Program-made: the position numbers and the translations under genes
In this document: positions 38,381-48,224 of the stretch, one piece after another
Numbering within the stretch: the first letter of the stretch is position 1
How the letters are laid out: each line of letters opens with the position of its first letter
The notes under the pieces: model-generated
Seen by the model: only the letters and a program-made list of their open reading frames with translations
Told to the model about the DNA's origin: nothing
Database searches by the model: none
From: Eubacteriales bacterium
GTDB taxonomy: Bacteria; Bacillota; Clostridia; Peptostreptococcales; Anaerovoracaceae
Assembly: GCA_028692105.1 (NCBI GenBank)
Contig: JAQUYC010000007.1
Coordinates: 1-64,000, forward strand
Direction of reading: 5' to 3'
DNA: 64,000 nt

Positions 38381-38415
38381 AATAATGACGTCTTCATGGC
38401 GTCATTATTTTTTTG
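38381..38415 (+). terminator. Original tRNA-Arg terminator, displaced by the element
   Basis: AATAATGACG-TCTTCATGG-CGTCATTATT-TTTTTT directly after the CCAA of the right repeat. Confidence 0.8.
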
Positions 38416-38437
38416 TATTCAGGTAGAGATGATTCCG

Positions 38438-39523
38438 TTATATCTGCGCTTCGTTTTGCTCCATACACACTTTGTTCCGTCCTACGCGCTTCGCAGCATA
38501 AGCGGCCTTATCCGCTCGATCGATTATATTTTCGTAATTTCTAACTTGTTCTTCGCCACAGTAAGCAACTCCTATGCTTGCGGTGGTGTGATACCCGTCT
38601 ATATCAGTGTTTTGCACAACTATACGCAGACTTTCTGCTATAGACAACAGTTCTTTCTCGTTATATCCATATGCCATTGCTACGAATTCCTCACCGCCAT
38701 AACGATAGAAGTGCAGCCGAAAATTCTGCTTGAATTTTGTAAACGCTTCGCCCAAACGACTCAGACATTTGTCACCGATAGCGTGACCGTAGTTATCGTT
38801 AAATTCTTTGAAGTAATCGATATCAATCATCAGGATTCCGGATGGCTTTTCTACACTTGTTGTTTTCAGGGCCGCCAGTGTTTCAAAAAGCTTGCGGCGG
38901 TTAAATAAACCTGTCAGCACATCAGTTTCTTTTTCAATAGTCAACAAGCGGTGCGCCTCATAATTTTCCAAATGAACCTGTACCATTTTATTACCAATAA
39001 AACACCCAAGAATAGCAAAACACAGACTATTGATTGTATCCTCAAGTACATATTGTGGCTTTAGGTAATACGCTAAAATGGTATGTAACGTAAACCAAAA
39101 AGCTACAAATACGTTCATATGGGCAGGACGGTCGATGAAACCAAGCGGCATAATGCAAAAGGCTCCCAGTAGAATTGTCGCCCGCATATTGGGTGCGTGA
39201 ATTACGCTGAGATAAATAGCAAATAAAAATAAGATGGAAAAACAGATATACAAACCGCCAAGAGCGTATTTTTTCATAAAAGAAAGCCTAAAAATAAAGA
39301 ACTGGGTGAAAAAGAGTATGGCTGTCAGCACATAGGCAGGGGCAGCGGCTGTCTTAGGGTTGAAAGGTGCTGCCAACAGCGGTAGCATCATCAACAGTCC
39401 TCCTATTAGTGCCAACGCGGATACCATTGTTTCGTTATAATCTTCAATGGCCTCGCGGTTATCAGATGCAAGTTGTGTATAAGTTCTTTCTTGATTCCTA
39501 AATCGTTTCGACCATTTTTTCAT
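38438..39523 (-). CDS. Membrane GGDEF diguanylate cyclase
   Basis: DVLTGLFNRRKLFETL; RYGGEEFVAM. Confidence 0.9.
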   Translation of the reverse strand: MKKWSKRFRNQERTYTQLASDNREAIEDYNETMVSALALIGGLLMMLPLLAAPFNPKTAAAPAYVLTAILFFTQFFIFRLSFMKKYALGGLYICFSILFLFAIYLSVIHAPNMRATILLGAFCIMPLGFIDRPAHMNVFVAFWFTLHTILAYYLKPQYVLEDTINSLCFAILGCFIGNKMVQVHLENYEAHRLLTIEKETDVLTGLFNRRKLFETLAALKTTSVEKPSGILMIDIDYFKEFNDNYGHAIGDKCLSRLGEAFTKFKQNFRLHFYRYGGEEFVAMAYGYNEKELLSIAESLRIVVQNTDIDGYHTTASIGVAYCGEEQVRNYENIIDRADKAAYAAKRVGRNKVCMEQNEAQI

Positions 39524-40022
39524 ACTATTTTACCTCAATAGGCTTTGCATAATATACCAAGCCGTATAAAATTTCAATTTCATCATATATGCTGCAACAT
39601 TTAGGAAATTAGGTGCAAATCAAGATCTGTGCCTGGATTTGCAATCTTACTTGCTACTGCAATTCTAATCATTCCCCTATCCCCGGTCAAGCTAATTTTC
39701 TAAACAATGACACCGACGACGGAGTAACGACGTTTAGGTTGCACTCTAATTATTTGTTACAGGAAGCATAACTCAAAATACCGAGGTCTTCATTCCCCGG
39801 CATTTTTCATATCAGTAATTTCGGGTAGACTATTTTGGCATTGACGATTCGATATATTATAATTCCTTTTTATGTTTTGGAAAATCAACAAAAGCCGGTC
39901 ATGAACTTGAGAGGCCTTTGTAATTAGTAATATAACGAAAATAATAAAGCCTCGCTTATAGCAAGGCTTTTATAAAATCAACCTTAATCTTCTCCAATAG
40001 GACCCTGTAAGTCGCTTAGCCT

Positions 40023-40373
40023 TCAGCGAAGGGCTCTTTCCCATTCTTCTTCTTTGAAGCCTACAAGTATCAGGTCATCCCCAATAAGAATAGGCCTTTT
40101 TACAAGCATTCCATCGCTTGCTAAAAGCTTAAGCTGCTCCTCTTCACTCATACCTATCAATCTGTTTTTCAGGTCAAGCTCTTTATATATATTCCCGCTG
40201 GTATTGAAGAAGCGTTTTAATGGAAGACCGCTCTTTGCGTGCCAGTATCTCAGTTCCTCCACGTTAGGATTATCACTCTTGATTTCTCTGAACTCATATT
40301 GGATTTTATTTTCGTCAAGCCATACACGTGCTTTCTTGCAGGTCGTGCATCTGCTGTAGCATATAAAAACCAT
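40023..40373 (-). CDS. ArsC/Spx-family protein
   Basis: CYSRCTTCKKARVWLDENKIQYEFREIK. Confidence 0.88.
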   Translation of the reverse strand: MVFICYSRCTTCKKARVWLDENKIQYEFREIKSDNPNVEELRYWHAKSGLPLKRFFNTSGNIYKELDLKNRLIGMSEEEQLKLLASDGMLVKRPILIGDDLILVGFKEEEWERALR

Positions 40374-40375
40374 GT

Positions 40376-41347
40376 TTACCTCCCTATATCCTCTCGTATC
40401 AGCAATACCAGATAATCACCATATCCCTCCTGCTCCATACATTCCTTAGGAATAAATTTCAAAGAAGCGCTATTTATACAATAACGAAGACCGCCTTGTT
40501 CTTTCGGCCCGTCTGTGAAAACATGTCCCAAATGTGCATTCCCTGCAGCACTTCGAACCTCGGTACGCAGCATACCGTGACTCTGGTCTTTAAATTCAAG
40601 AATAAGTTTGTCATCAATCGGCCGTGAAAAACTTGGCCATCCACAGCCGGATTCAAATTTGTCAGTCGATACAAAGAGTGGTTCGCCTGTGGTTACATCG
40701 ACATAAATTCCTTCGTCAAATAGGCTGTAGTATGAATTTCGAAAAGGCGGTTCTGTCTCATTTCTCTGTGTAACTGCGAATTCAAGTTCACTTAGAGTTT
40801 CTTTCAGTTCTTCGGCGGACTTTTTCCGAAACCTGCGAGTCGGATCCAGAGCCTCCTTTGCTTGATCGAATTTTGCTGCTCCTATATGGCAATATCCCTT
40901 TGGGTTTTTATCCAGATATTTCTGATGATATTCTTCTGCTTTATGATAATTTCTCAGCGGCTTTATTTCGATTGCAATTCTTTCCTTATACCTTTTCTGA
41001 AGTTTATTAATCGACTCCAAAATTATCTTTTCATCTTCTACATCCGTAAAATAAATCCCGGTCCTGTACTGAGAGCCGATGTCATTCCCTTGGCGGTTAA
41101 TTGACAGCGGGTCAATAACGTCATAAAAAAGCTTTAGCAGGAACGGCAATCCGATTTTCTCATCATCATATAAAACCTTAACCGTTTCTGCATGTCCTGT
41201 TTTTCTATGACACACATCTTCGTAAGTTGGATTTGACGTTTTGCCATTTGCATATCCAACCTCAGTTGATAGAACGCCTAAAATGCTTTCCAGATATTTT
41301 TCTGTTCCCCAAAAACACCCGCCCGCTAAATATATTTCTTTTATCAA
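40376..41347 (-). CDS. msrAB: Bifunctional peptide methionine sulfoxide reductase MsrA/MsrB
   Basis: [13 protein letters not shown] (MsrA) and [10 protein letters not shown]...[11 protein letters not shown] (MsrB). Confidence 0.95.
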   Translation of the reverse strand: MIKEIYLAGGCFWGTEKYLESILGVLSTEVGYANGKTSNPTYEDVCHRKTGHAETVKVLYDDEKIGLPFLLKLFYDVIDPLSINRQGNDIGSQYRTGIYFTDVEDEKIILESINKLQKRYKERIAIEIKPLRNYHKAEEYHQKYLDKNPKGYCHIGAAKFDQAKEALDPTRRFRKKSAEELKETLSELEFAVTQRNETEPPFRNSYYSLFDEGIYVDVTTGEPLFVSTDKFESGCGWPSFSRPIDDKLILEFKDQSHGMLRTEVRSAAGNAHLGHVFTDGPKEQGGLRYCINSASLKFIPKECMEQEGYGDYLVLLIREDIGR

Positions 41348-41656
41348 GGGAAAATCCCTCCTTATACTTAAGTAAAACTAAGATACAATGATATGCTACC
41401 TTTAATAGGCACGTTTTATTCCTGAGTTTCGTTTATTACCATTTTCCTATCCTCATTCTACTAATAGCCCGGCAGCACGGTCAAGACAATACAAAGAAAA
41501 ATATTCATCATCATCTTGAAATAACAAAGCAGCAATAGGCTTTACGTCTATTGCTGTTTTATTAGTATCTCGAAGGAGATATTCGAAAATCTGACAAGAT
41601 GGGAGGGCACCATCATAAAGTTTAAATTCGCATATTCCTATGTATGGAGGCTACTT

Positions 41657-42910
41657 TTAATCATCTAAATAGGGTAGAGTGGAACCTGCCTGCGGCATTA
41701 CGATAATCTTGGCATTGTCACTTAGTTTTTTAAATGCGGCATTAAGTGCTTCCCGAACTGTATGAAATGGTGTAAAATGTATTTTTTCAATTAGGTTATC
41801 CTCCAGATCAGAAACCATATAAATGTCTGCTTTCTGCATCACCATCGCTATAGCGGCTGCCTTATGAGCACCAAGGATAAAGTTTTTCTTGATCTCTTCT
41901 ATCATGTCTTCCGGCTCCATAGTCAGCATCCACTTCTTAAAATGTTCTTCGCCGAAGCCTTCTTTAGCAGACGCACACCAGATTATAATACCTCCGGGCC
42001 TCACCGCATGCTGTGCATTGTCAAGCCCTTTCTGCGCCTGATAGATGTTGATGTCTTTCGGAAAGCCGCCGGGCGATAGCACCACGATGTCCGCTCTCTC
42101 ATCTATTTTTATTTTATACATATCATCGATTGCCTGACAGCCTGCTCGATGGGCTAAATTATAATGACCTGCAAAAGCCTTCACAATTTCTTTATTTTTA
42201 TCAAGAACGACGTTCACAATAAAGTCGATATCAATAAATTCAGTAACCTGATCAATATCCTCTCTAACAGGGTTGCCCGATAGCTTTCCCGCCTGGGCAC
42301 CCGGCTTTATCATATTGGAATGGTTAGCTTGTATTGCCCTTCTGCTTGAGACACCGGGCATAAGAGCTTTCGATCCCCCCGAATACCCTGCGAAATAATG
42401 GAATTCCACATTCCCGATGCAAATTCTCCGATCTGCTTTTATAACAGGTTCGAAAATATCCACCGGTGTCCCGTGATCACATACTCCAAGCTCTGTGCAT
42501 CGTTCAGGATCGCTGTCCATGAGTGTGATTTCACTGTCATAGATCGCATCGCCCACTAAAGCCCTTTTTTCTTCCTCAGTATGAGGCCTATGACTTCCAA
42601 GGCCGAATATAATCGTTATCTGAGATTTATTCACTCCTCCTTTTTCAAGTTCGTCAATCACTGCGGGCAGGATCCTGTATGACGGAAGTGGCCTTGTGAT
42701 ATCGCTTGTAATGATTGCCACCTTGTCTTCCGGACGGACGATATTGCATAATCTTTCCGTACCGATGGGATTTTCTATGGCACGGACGACCTCAGCCTCA
42801 CCTGTGATACCTAAGGTTATCTCATTAGGCATAACCTCTCCAAGATAATTTGTTTCCGGAATGTCAAAGTTTACGGTTCCTTTCCCGTATTTTAATTCAA
42901 TGTGCTTCAT
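41657..42910 (-). CDS. LarA-like (DUF2088) nickel-dependent racemase family protein
   Basis: TSDITRPLPSYRILP; GLGSHRPHTEEEKRALVG; HYFAGYSGGSKALMPGVSSRRAIQANH. Confidence 0.88.
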   Translation of the reverse strand: MKHIELKYGKGTVNFDIPETNYLGEVMPNEITLGITGEAEVVRAIENPIGTERLCNIVRPEDKVAIITSDITRPLPSYRILPAVIDELEKGGVNKSQITIIFGLGSHRPHTEEEKRALVGDAIYDSEITLMDSDPERCTELGVCDHGTPVDIFEPVIKADRRICIGNVEFHYFAGYSGGSKALMPGVSSRRAIQANHSNMIKPGAQAGKLSGNPVREDIDQVTEFIDIDFIVNVVLDKNKEIVKAFAGHYNLAHRAGCQAIDDMYKIKIDERADIVVLSPGGFPKDINIYQAQKGLDNAQHAVRPGGIIIWCASAKEGFGEEHFKKWMLTMEPEDMIEEIKKNFILGAHKAAAIAMVMQKADIYMVSDLEDNLIEKIHFTPFHTVREALNAAFKKLSDNAKIIVMPQAGSTLPYLDD

Positions 42911-42911
42911 A

Positions 42912-44090
42912 TCATTTACCGACCCTGTTCACACCGGAATCGACAGCTGCGCGGTACACCGCTTCCGCAACTGCTTTCCCGACTCTTTTATCAAATGCGG
43001 GTACTATAACATAATCTTCCTTCAGCTCAGAATCTGAGATCAGTCCTGCAATTGCCTTCGCCGCCGCTATCTTCATTTCTTCATTGATATCGCTGGCTCT
43101 GGCGTCCAAGGCCCCGCGGAAGATACCGGGGAATGCGAGAACATTGTTGATCTGGTTCGGGAAATCGGAACGTCCCGTTCCAATAACCCTTGCTCCTGCC
43201 TTTTTGGCCTGCTCTGGCATGATTTCCGGTTCCGGGTTGGCCATTGCAAATACGATAGGGTCCTTTGCCATAGATTTAACCATTTCTTCAGAAACCAATC
43301 CTTTGGATGAAACACCTATTAAGATATCTGCCCCTTTCATAGCATCGGTGAGATTTCCGGTACGATTTGCTTTATTTGTAATATCGGCAAGCATCTGATG
43401 GACCGGATTTTCATATTGTTCCGTCTTCACCAATATCCCTTTTCTTGTGCAGGCATAGATATCCTTTACGCCCATGTTCAGGAGCATCCTGGACACCGCA
43501 TACCCCGCAGCACCCGCTCCGCTAATCGCAACGGTAACTTCGCCCCACTTCTTCCCGACGATCTTCAGCGCGTTGATCAAACCTGATGTAACAACAACCG
43601 CCGTCCCATGCTGGTCATCGTGAAAAACCGGAATATCAAGTTCTTTCTTTAAACGATTCTCGATTTCCACACAGCGGGGAGAAGAAATGTCCTCTAAATT
43701 GATTCCACCAAAACCCGGTGCGATCATCTTTACCGTCTGAACGATGTCTTCCACTTCTTTCGATGCTACGCAGATCGGAAAAGCGTCAACGTTTGCGAAG
43801 GACTTGAAAAGTACAGCCTTTCCCTCCATAACGGGCAGCCCGGCTTCCGGACCTATATCGCCCAAACCCAGCACAGCTGTTCCATCCGTTACAACTGCGA
43901 TCATGTTTCCTTTGGCGGTATAGTCATAAACTTTGTTGATGTCTTTGTGTATTTCCCGACACGGTTCAGCGACACCTGGAGTATATGCCAAGGACAGATC
44001 CTCCTTGCTGCTTACCGGTACCTTGCTGGTGACCTCGATCTTTCCCCTCCATTGTTCATGGAGTTTCAATGACTTTTCCTGAATATTCAT
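42912..44090 (-). CDS. NAD(P)-dependent malic enzyme
   Basis: LAYTPGVAEPCREI; FHDDQHGTAVV; ISGAGAAGYA. Confidence 0.94.
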   Translation of the reverse strand: MNIQEKSLKLHEQWRGKIEVTSKVPVSSKEDLSLAYTPGVAEPCREIHKDINKVYDYTAKGNMIAVVTDGTAVLGLGDIGPEAGLPVMEGKAVLFKSFANVDAFPICVASKEVEDIVQTVKMIAPGFGGINLEDISSPRCVEIENRLKKELDIPVFHDDQHGTAVVVTSGLINALKIVGKKWGEVTVAISGAGAAGYAVSRMLLNMGVKDIYACTRKGILVKTEQYENPVHQMLADITNKANRTGNLTDAMKGADILIGVSSKGLVSEEMVKSMAKDPIVFAMANPEPEIMPEQAKKAGARVIGTGRSDFPNQINNVLAFPGIFRGALDARASDINEEMKIAAAKAIAGLISDSELKEDYVIVPAFDKRVGKAVAEAVYRAAVDSGVNRVGK

Positions 44091-44094
44091 CCTG

Positions 44095-45342
44095 TCATTT
44101 CCTTTCCATCGCAGTTATTAGAGGCAGCTTCTTTCCCGACATGAACTGTACCATGGCTCCGCCCGCAGTACTGACATAACTGATATTTTTCGTGTCAATA
44201 AACTTCTGAGCAGCAGCTACCGTATCACCGCCGCCGATGACAGAATACGCACTTGATTCAGCAATTGCTTCCCAGATTGCGCTTGTTGCCTTTTCAAACA
44301 AAGGATTTTCATAAGCACCGGCAGGTCCGTTTACAAAAATTGTTTTAGCACTTGCTATGATAGCTTCGTATTCGGCAATGGTCTTTTCTCCTATATCCAT
44401 GAACATTTCCTCACTCGGAAGATCGTCAACGTTCAATTCCTTTCTTGCCCCATCTTTTTCATATGCCAGATCCTTTGGCCAGCAGAGTTTGTCTCTGTAC
44501 AATTCAATATATTTCTTCGCATCCTTAATGAATACATCCAAACCTCTTGACTTTATGAAATCTTCTTTTCGTTTTCCAAGAGAAATTCCCTGCGCCATGA
44601 GCATTATTTCCCCTGTTATTCCGCATGTCAGAATTTTATCTGCAGTTCCTGATTCAAGGACTTTTTCCATCATACCGAAGGCATCGGATATTTTTGCGCC
44701 TCCCAGCACAAACACACAAGGCTTTGCAGGGCTTTCGAGAACCCGCGAAAGCGACGTGACTTCTTCCATGAGCAACAGACCTCCCGCATATGGCAGAACC
44801 TCCTGAAAGGCCACCATTGAAGGCGAATTTCTATGAGCTGCGGCAAAAGCGTCATTGACGTAATAATCCATCAATGGGGCAAGGTTCCGCACAATATAGG
44901 TCTGCAGCATTTCTTCAGGTTTGAGTTTTACTGCATTTTCAAAGGTAGACACCTCTTCTGTCAGGTATCTGACATTTCCGAGCAAAACCGCTTCGCCCGG
45001 GTTCAGATCCTTTACAGCTTGCTGTGCCGCCAGTCCTGCGACATCATCCACATACCCTACCTTCTGTCCGAGATAAAGACTCAACTTTTCGGCATGCTCT
45101 TCCATGGAGATCAGGTTTTCATAATCTAATGTATCCCCCTGATGAGCAATGATTGCCAGTTTCGCTCCTTTGTCCAGCAAGGATTTGATTGTAGGGATGC
45201 TTTTTATTATGCGGTTTTCGTTTGCGATCTTCTTTGTATCCTTATTTAGAGGCGAATTGATGTCGACGCGAAGGAGAACGGTTTTTCCTTTGCAGTCGAG
45301 CTCATCCATGTGCCTTATGCAGGCTCTGTTATCTATTTCCAT
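44095..45342 (-). CDS. Phosphoglycerate kinase, archaeal-like
   Basis: VLLRVDINSPLNKDTKKIANENRIIKSIPTIKSLLDKGAKLAIIAHQG; GGGDTVAA. Confidence 0.88.
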   Translation of the reverse strand: MEIDNRACIRHMDELDCKGKTVLLRVDINSPLNKDTKKIANENRIIKSIPTIKSLLDKGAKLAIIAHQGDTLDYENLISMEEHAEKLSLYLGQKVGYVDDVAGLAAQQAVKDLNPGEAVLLGNVRYLTEEVSTFENAVKLKPEEMLQTYIVRNLAPLMDYYVNDAFAAAHRNSPSMVAFQEVLPYAGGLLLMEEVTSLSRVLESPAKPCVFVLGGAKISDAFGMMEKVLESGTADKILTCGITGEIMLMAQGISLGKRKEDFIKSRGLDVFIKDAKKYIELYRDKLCWPKDLAYEKDGARKELNVDDLPSEEMFMDIGEKTIAEYEAIIASAKTIFVNGPAGAYENPLFEKATSAIWEAIAESSAYSVIGGGDTVAAAQKFIDTKNISYVSTAGGAMVQFMSGKKLPLITAMERK

Positions 45343-46355
45343 GACGGCAGCCCCAGGTATTTATTTGTAAGCCCTACCGCTTCTGCTCCGTTTTCCTGCA
45401 TGTTCAAAGCAGCCCTTATTCCATCGATAGTTTCCGGAATAGTAACAGACTCCTGCGGTATATGAATTCCAAACATGATGTCTTTTCCTGATTTCACAAT
45501 GGTGTCTTCCCAAACGCAGATCTCAAACAAATCTCCCCGTTCTCTGCCCAAATCTCTTGCATATTTGAAAATGGATGCATTCCCCAGGAAACCGTCTTCC
45601 AATCTAACTATTCTTATCCTGTCATGGGCGGCAAGTATGTTTTTTGTCTCTTCTACGGAAATATCCTTTTTCGGAGTTGCGACAACCGTGATAAAGTGGC
45701 CATGTGTGACCGGTGTGTGTACCAGTATTCCGGTGGCATCGATGTGAGGCATAATTGTCATCAGGTCTGTGGCTTGATGGGTTGGAGCCTTATCTACCTG
45801 AAGTGCGTTGGTAAGTCCGCGGTGATAATCTCCCGGGTCTGCAACCCTTCTGACGATGGTGATTGCAACTTTTTCGACTCCGCAAGCTCTATCCAGACAG
45901 TCAACTGCACGGATCAGGCCAGTTGTGTTACAGGAGGTAAGCTTCAAATAGTCCTTACCGACTCCCTTTTCATAATTTGCATATCCATGAAAGAAAACGT
46001 CCGCAATGCTGTTGCTTTCTCCGCCTTGGAATATTGCTTTCTTATTGTATTTTTTATATATTTCCTTATTCTTTGCTCCGACTCCTGCGCCGGTCGCATC
46101 CAATACGATGTCTGCTTCGGGAAGTATATCTTCCATTGTTCCTGAAACGGTAAATCCCTTTGCTTCTAAATTCTTTTTGAACTCCTCGTTTGGTGCAAAC
46201 AACTTGTAGGGCATTCCCTTTTCCCTGAGTGCCATGACGCTCAGCGTCGCAGCCGCATCCACGACGCCGATCAATTCCATATCGCCCTGTTTGTTGACGC
46301 CGTCTGCCAATCTCTGTCCTATAACTCCATATCCAACTACTAATACTTTTTTCAT
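45333..46355 (-). CDS. Type II (archaeal-type) glyceraldehyde-3-phosphate dehydrogenase
   Basis: VLVVGYGVIGQRLADGV; LKLTSCNTTGLIRAVDCL; RRVADPGDYHRGLTNALQVD. Confidence 0.92.
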   Translation of the reverse strand: MKKVLVVGYGVIGQRLADGVNKQGDMELIGVVDAAATLSVMALREKGMPYKLFAPNEEFKKNLEAKGFTVSGTMEDILPEADIVLDATGAGVGAKNKEIYKKYNKKAIFQGGESNSIADVFFHGYANYEKGVGKDYLKLTSCNTTGLIRAVDCLDRACGVEKVAITIVRRVADPGDYHRGLTNALQVDKAPTHQATDLMTIMPHIDATGILVHTPVTHGHFITVVATPKKDISVEETKNILAAHDRIRIVRLEDGFLGNASIFKYARDLGRERGDLFEICVWEDTIVKSGKDIMFGIHIPQESVTIPETIDGIRAALNMQENGAEAVGLTNKYLGLPSWK

Positions 46356-46483
46356 TTCATTCTCTCCTATCTTTATTTGATATTTAACGAATTATCCTCT
46401 GATATTGCATAAGAGCACACGTTAACACGTGTGATCTTATGCAAGAGTTGTAATACAATATTTTAAGAAGTAGTATTAAAAAA

Positions 46484-47845
46484 CTATTTTTTAGCATTCA
46501 CAACCGTGTCGATCGCCTTATCAAGTATTTCCAATCCGGCGTTCAGCTGTTCGGCGGTAATTACAAGCGGCGCCAGGAAACGGATGCAGTTGTCCCTTAC
46601 TCCCGCTCCCAACACAACAAGCCCGTTCTTCATGCATTCGTTTATGATCGCCTTTGTCTCTTCCTTGGAAGGCTCTTTTGTGGCTCTGTCCTTTACAAAC
46701 TCGATTGCCAGCATAGCTCCCCTGCCTCTAACATCGCCGATAATGTCGTATTTTTCTTTTAATTCGTAAAATTTCTTGATGGAGATATTGCCTATATTGT
46801 TTGCCTTCTCACAGTAGTTGTCTCTCTCCATGATTTCAAGTATCTTAAGCGCGGAAGCAGTTGCAAGGGCGTTTCCGCAGTATGTACCACCCAGTTCACC
46901 GGGTTTCACGGATTCCATGATGTCTTTTCTTGCCGTTACGCAGGCAACTGGAATTCCTCCTGCTACGGATTTCGCGCTTACTACGATGTCCGGCCTGACA
47001 CTCCAGTACTCACAGGCAAACATCTTTCCTGTTCTTGCATATCCCGACTGGATTTCGTCTGCAATAAGAAGAATGCCGTACTTATCGCAAAGACGTCTCA
47101 TTTCCTTCAGGAAAGCATCCGGGGGTACTACAAATCCGCCTTCGCCGAGGATCGGTTCGATGACGATCGCTGCGACCTGATCCGGTGCAACATATTCCAG
47201 GAAGTAGCTGTCTTCGAACATCTTGGCGCAATGCATTCCGCAGCTCTCCTGTTCTAATCCGTAAGGACATCTGTAGCAGTATGGGAACGGGAATCTGTTA
47301 ACTCCTGAAGGGAGCGGTCCGAAGCCGGTTTTATACGGTCGGCATTTGCTGGTCATTGCCATAGTCATATATGATCTTCCGTGAAATGCACCTGCAAAGC
47401 ATATGATCTCGCTTCTGCCTGTAAATCTTCTTGCAAGCTTTACGGCATTTTCATCGGCTTCTGCTCCGGTGTTGACCAGAATCGTCTTCTTTTCTCCTTC
47501 GATAGGAATGATCTCGTTAAGCTTTTCGGCAAGTCTTGGGTACTGTTCATAGTTAAAAACGTTGATGTTCGGTGCAAAATATTTATCGCACTGAGCCTTG
47601 ACCGCTTCCACCACTTCGGGATGAGAATGGCCGATGTTAAGTACGCCGATACCGGCAACTAAGTCAATAAAAATATTGCCGTCGACATCCTGCACCATAG
47701 CGCCTTCCGCCTTATCGACAAATACCGGAGCCAGCATTCCGACCGCATCGGTGACATTGTCCTTTCTTACTTTCAGCAGTTCTGCAGATTTTGGGCCCGG
47801 GATAGCTTCTGTTACTATCTTAGGCAAGCTTGTTCTTAGTGACAT
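46484..47845 (-). CDS. Class III PLP-dependent aminotransferase
   Basis: FAGAFHGRSYMTMAMTSKCRPYKTGFGPLP; LLIADEIQSGYARTGKMFA. Confidence 0.92.
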   Translation of the reverse strand: MSLRTSLPKIVTEAIPGPKSAELLKVRKDNVTDAVGMLAPVFVDKAEGAMVQDVDGNIFIDLVAGIGVLNIGHSHPEVVEAVKAQCDKYFAPNINVFNYEQYPRLAEKLNEIIPIEGEKKTILVNTGAEADENAVKLARRFTGRSEIICFAGAFHGRSYMTMAMTSKCRPYKTGFGPLPSGVNRFPFPYCYRCPYGLEQESCGMHCAKMFEDSYFLEYVAPDQVAAIVIEPILGEGGFVVPPDAFLKEMRRLCDKYGILLIADEIQSGYARTGKMFACEYWSVRPDIVVSAKSVAGGIPVACVTARKDIMESVKPGELGGTYCGNALATASALKILEIMERDNYCEKANNIGNISIKKFYELKEKYDIIGDVRGRGAMLAIEFVKDRATKEPSKEETKAIINECMKNGLVVLGAGVRDNCIRFLAPLVITAEQLNAGLEILDKAIDTVVNAKK

Positions 47846-47955
47846 CTTTTCATCCTCCTTAATACTTCTGACTTATAGATTGTAGAATTTCATTGACATT
47901 TCTACTGTTTTTACTTTATTTTGGAATCCGCTTGGAATCCGCGCTTAATTAAAAT

Positions 47956-47972
47956 AGCAATTTGTGTGCCAA
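47956..47972 (-). promoter_or_regulatory. Sigma-54 promoter upstream of aminotransferase operon
   Basis: Minus: TTGGCACACAAATTGCT (TGGCAC-N5-TTGCT), about 110 bp upstream of the ATG. Confidence 0.85.
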
Positions 47973-48000
47973 TTATGATGATTTGGCTTGTACATTAAAA

Positions 48001-48044
48001 AACGGACCTGAAATGTATTGAAAAATACGCATTTCAGATCCGTC
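48001..48044 (-). terminator. Terminator of the sigma-54 activator gene
   Basis: Minus: ACGGATCTGAAATG-loop-CATTTCAGGTCCGT-TTTTT. Confidence 0.75.
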
Positions 48045-48224
48045 ACTTTGCTAATTGTCTTTTTTTTATAAACAGTTCGTATTGAATTCGGGTGTGCGGC
48101 TAATCAACTTTGACTAATAATTAAACATAAACATCTTCTTATTCGCTGGTTTTTTAAAGTTCCAATCATCTTTGACTAATTAAATGTCAGTATTGACTAT
48201 GCTTTAAGTTTACAGCTTATTGGC

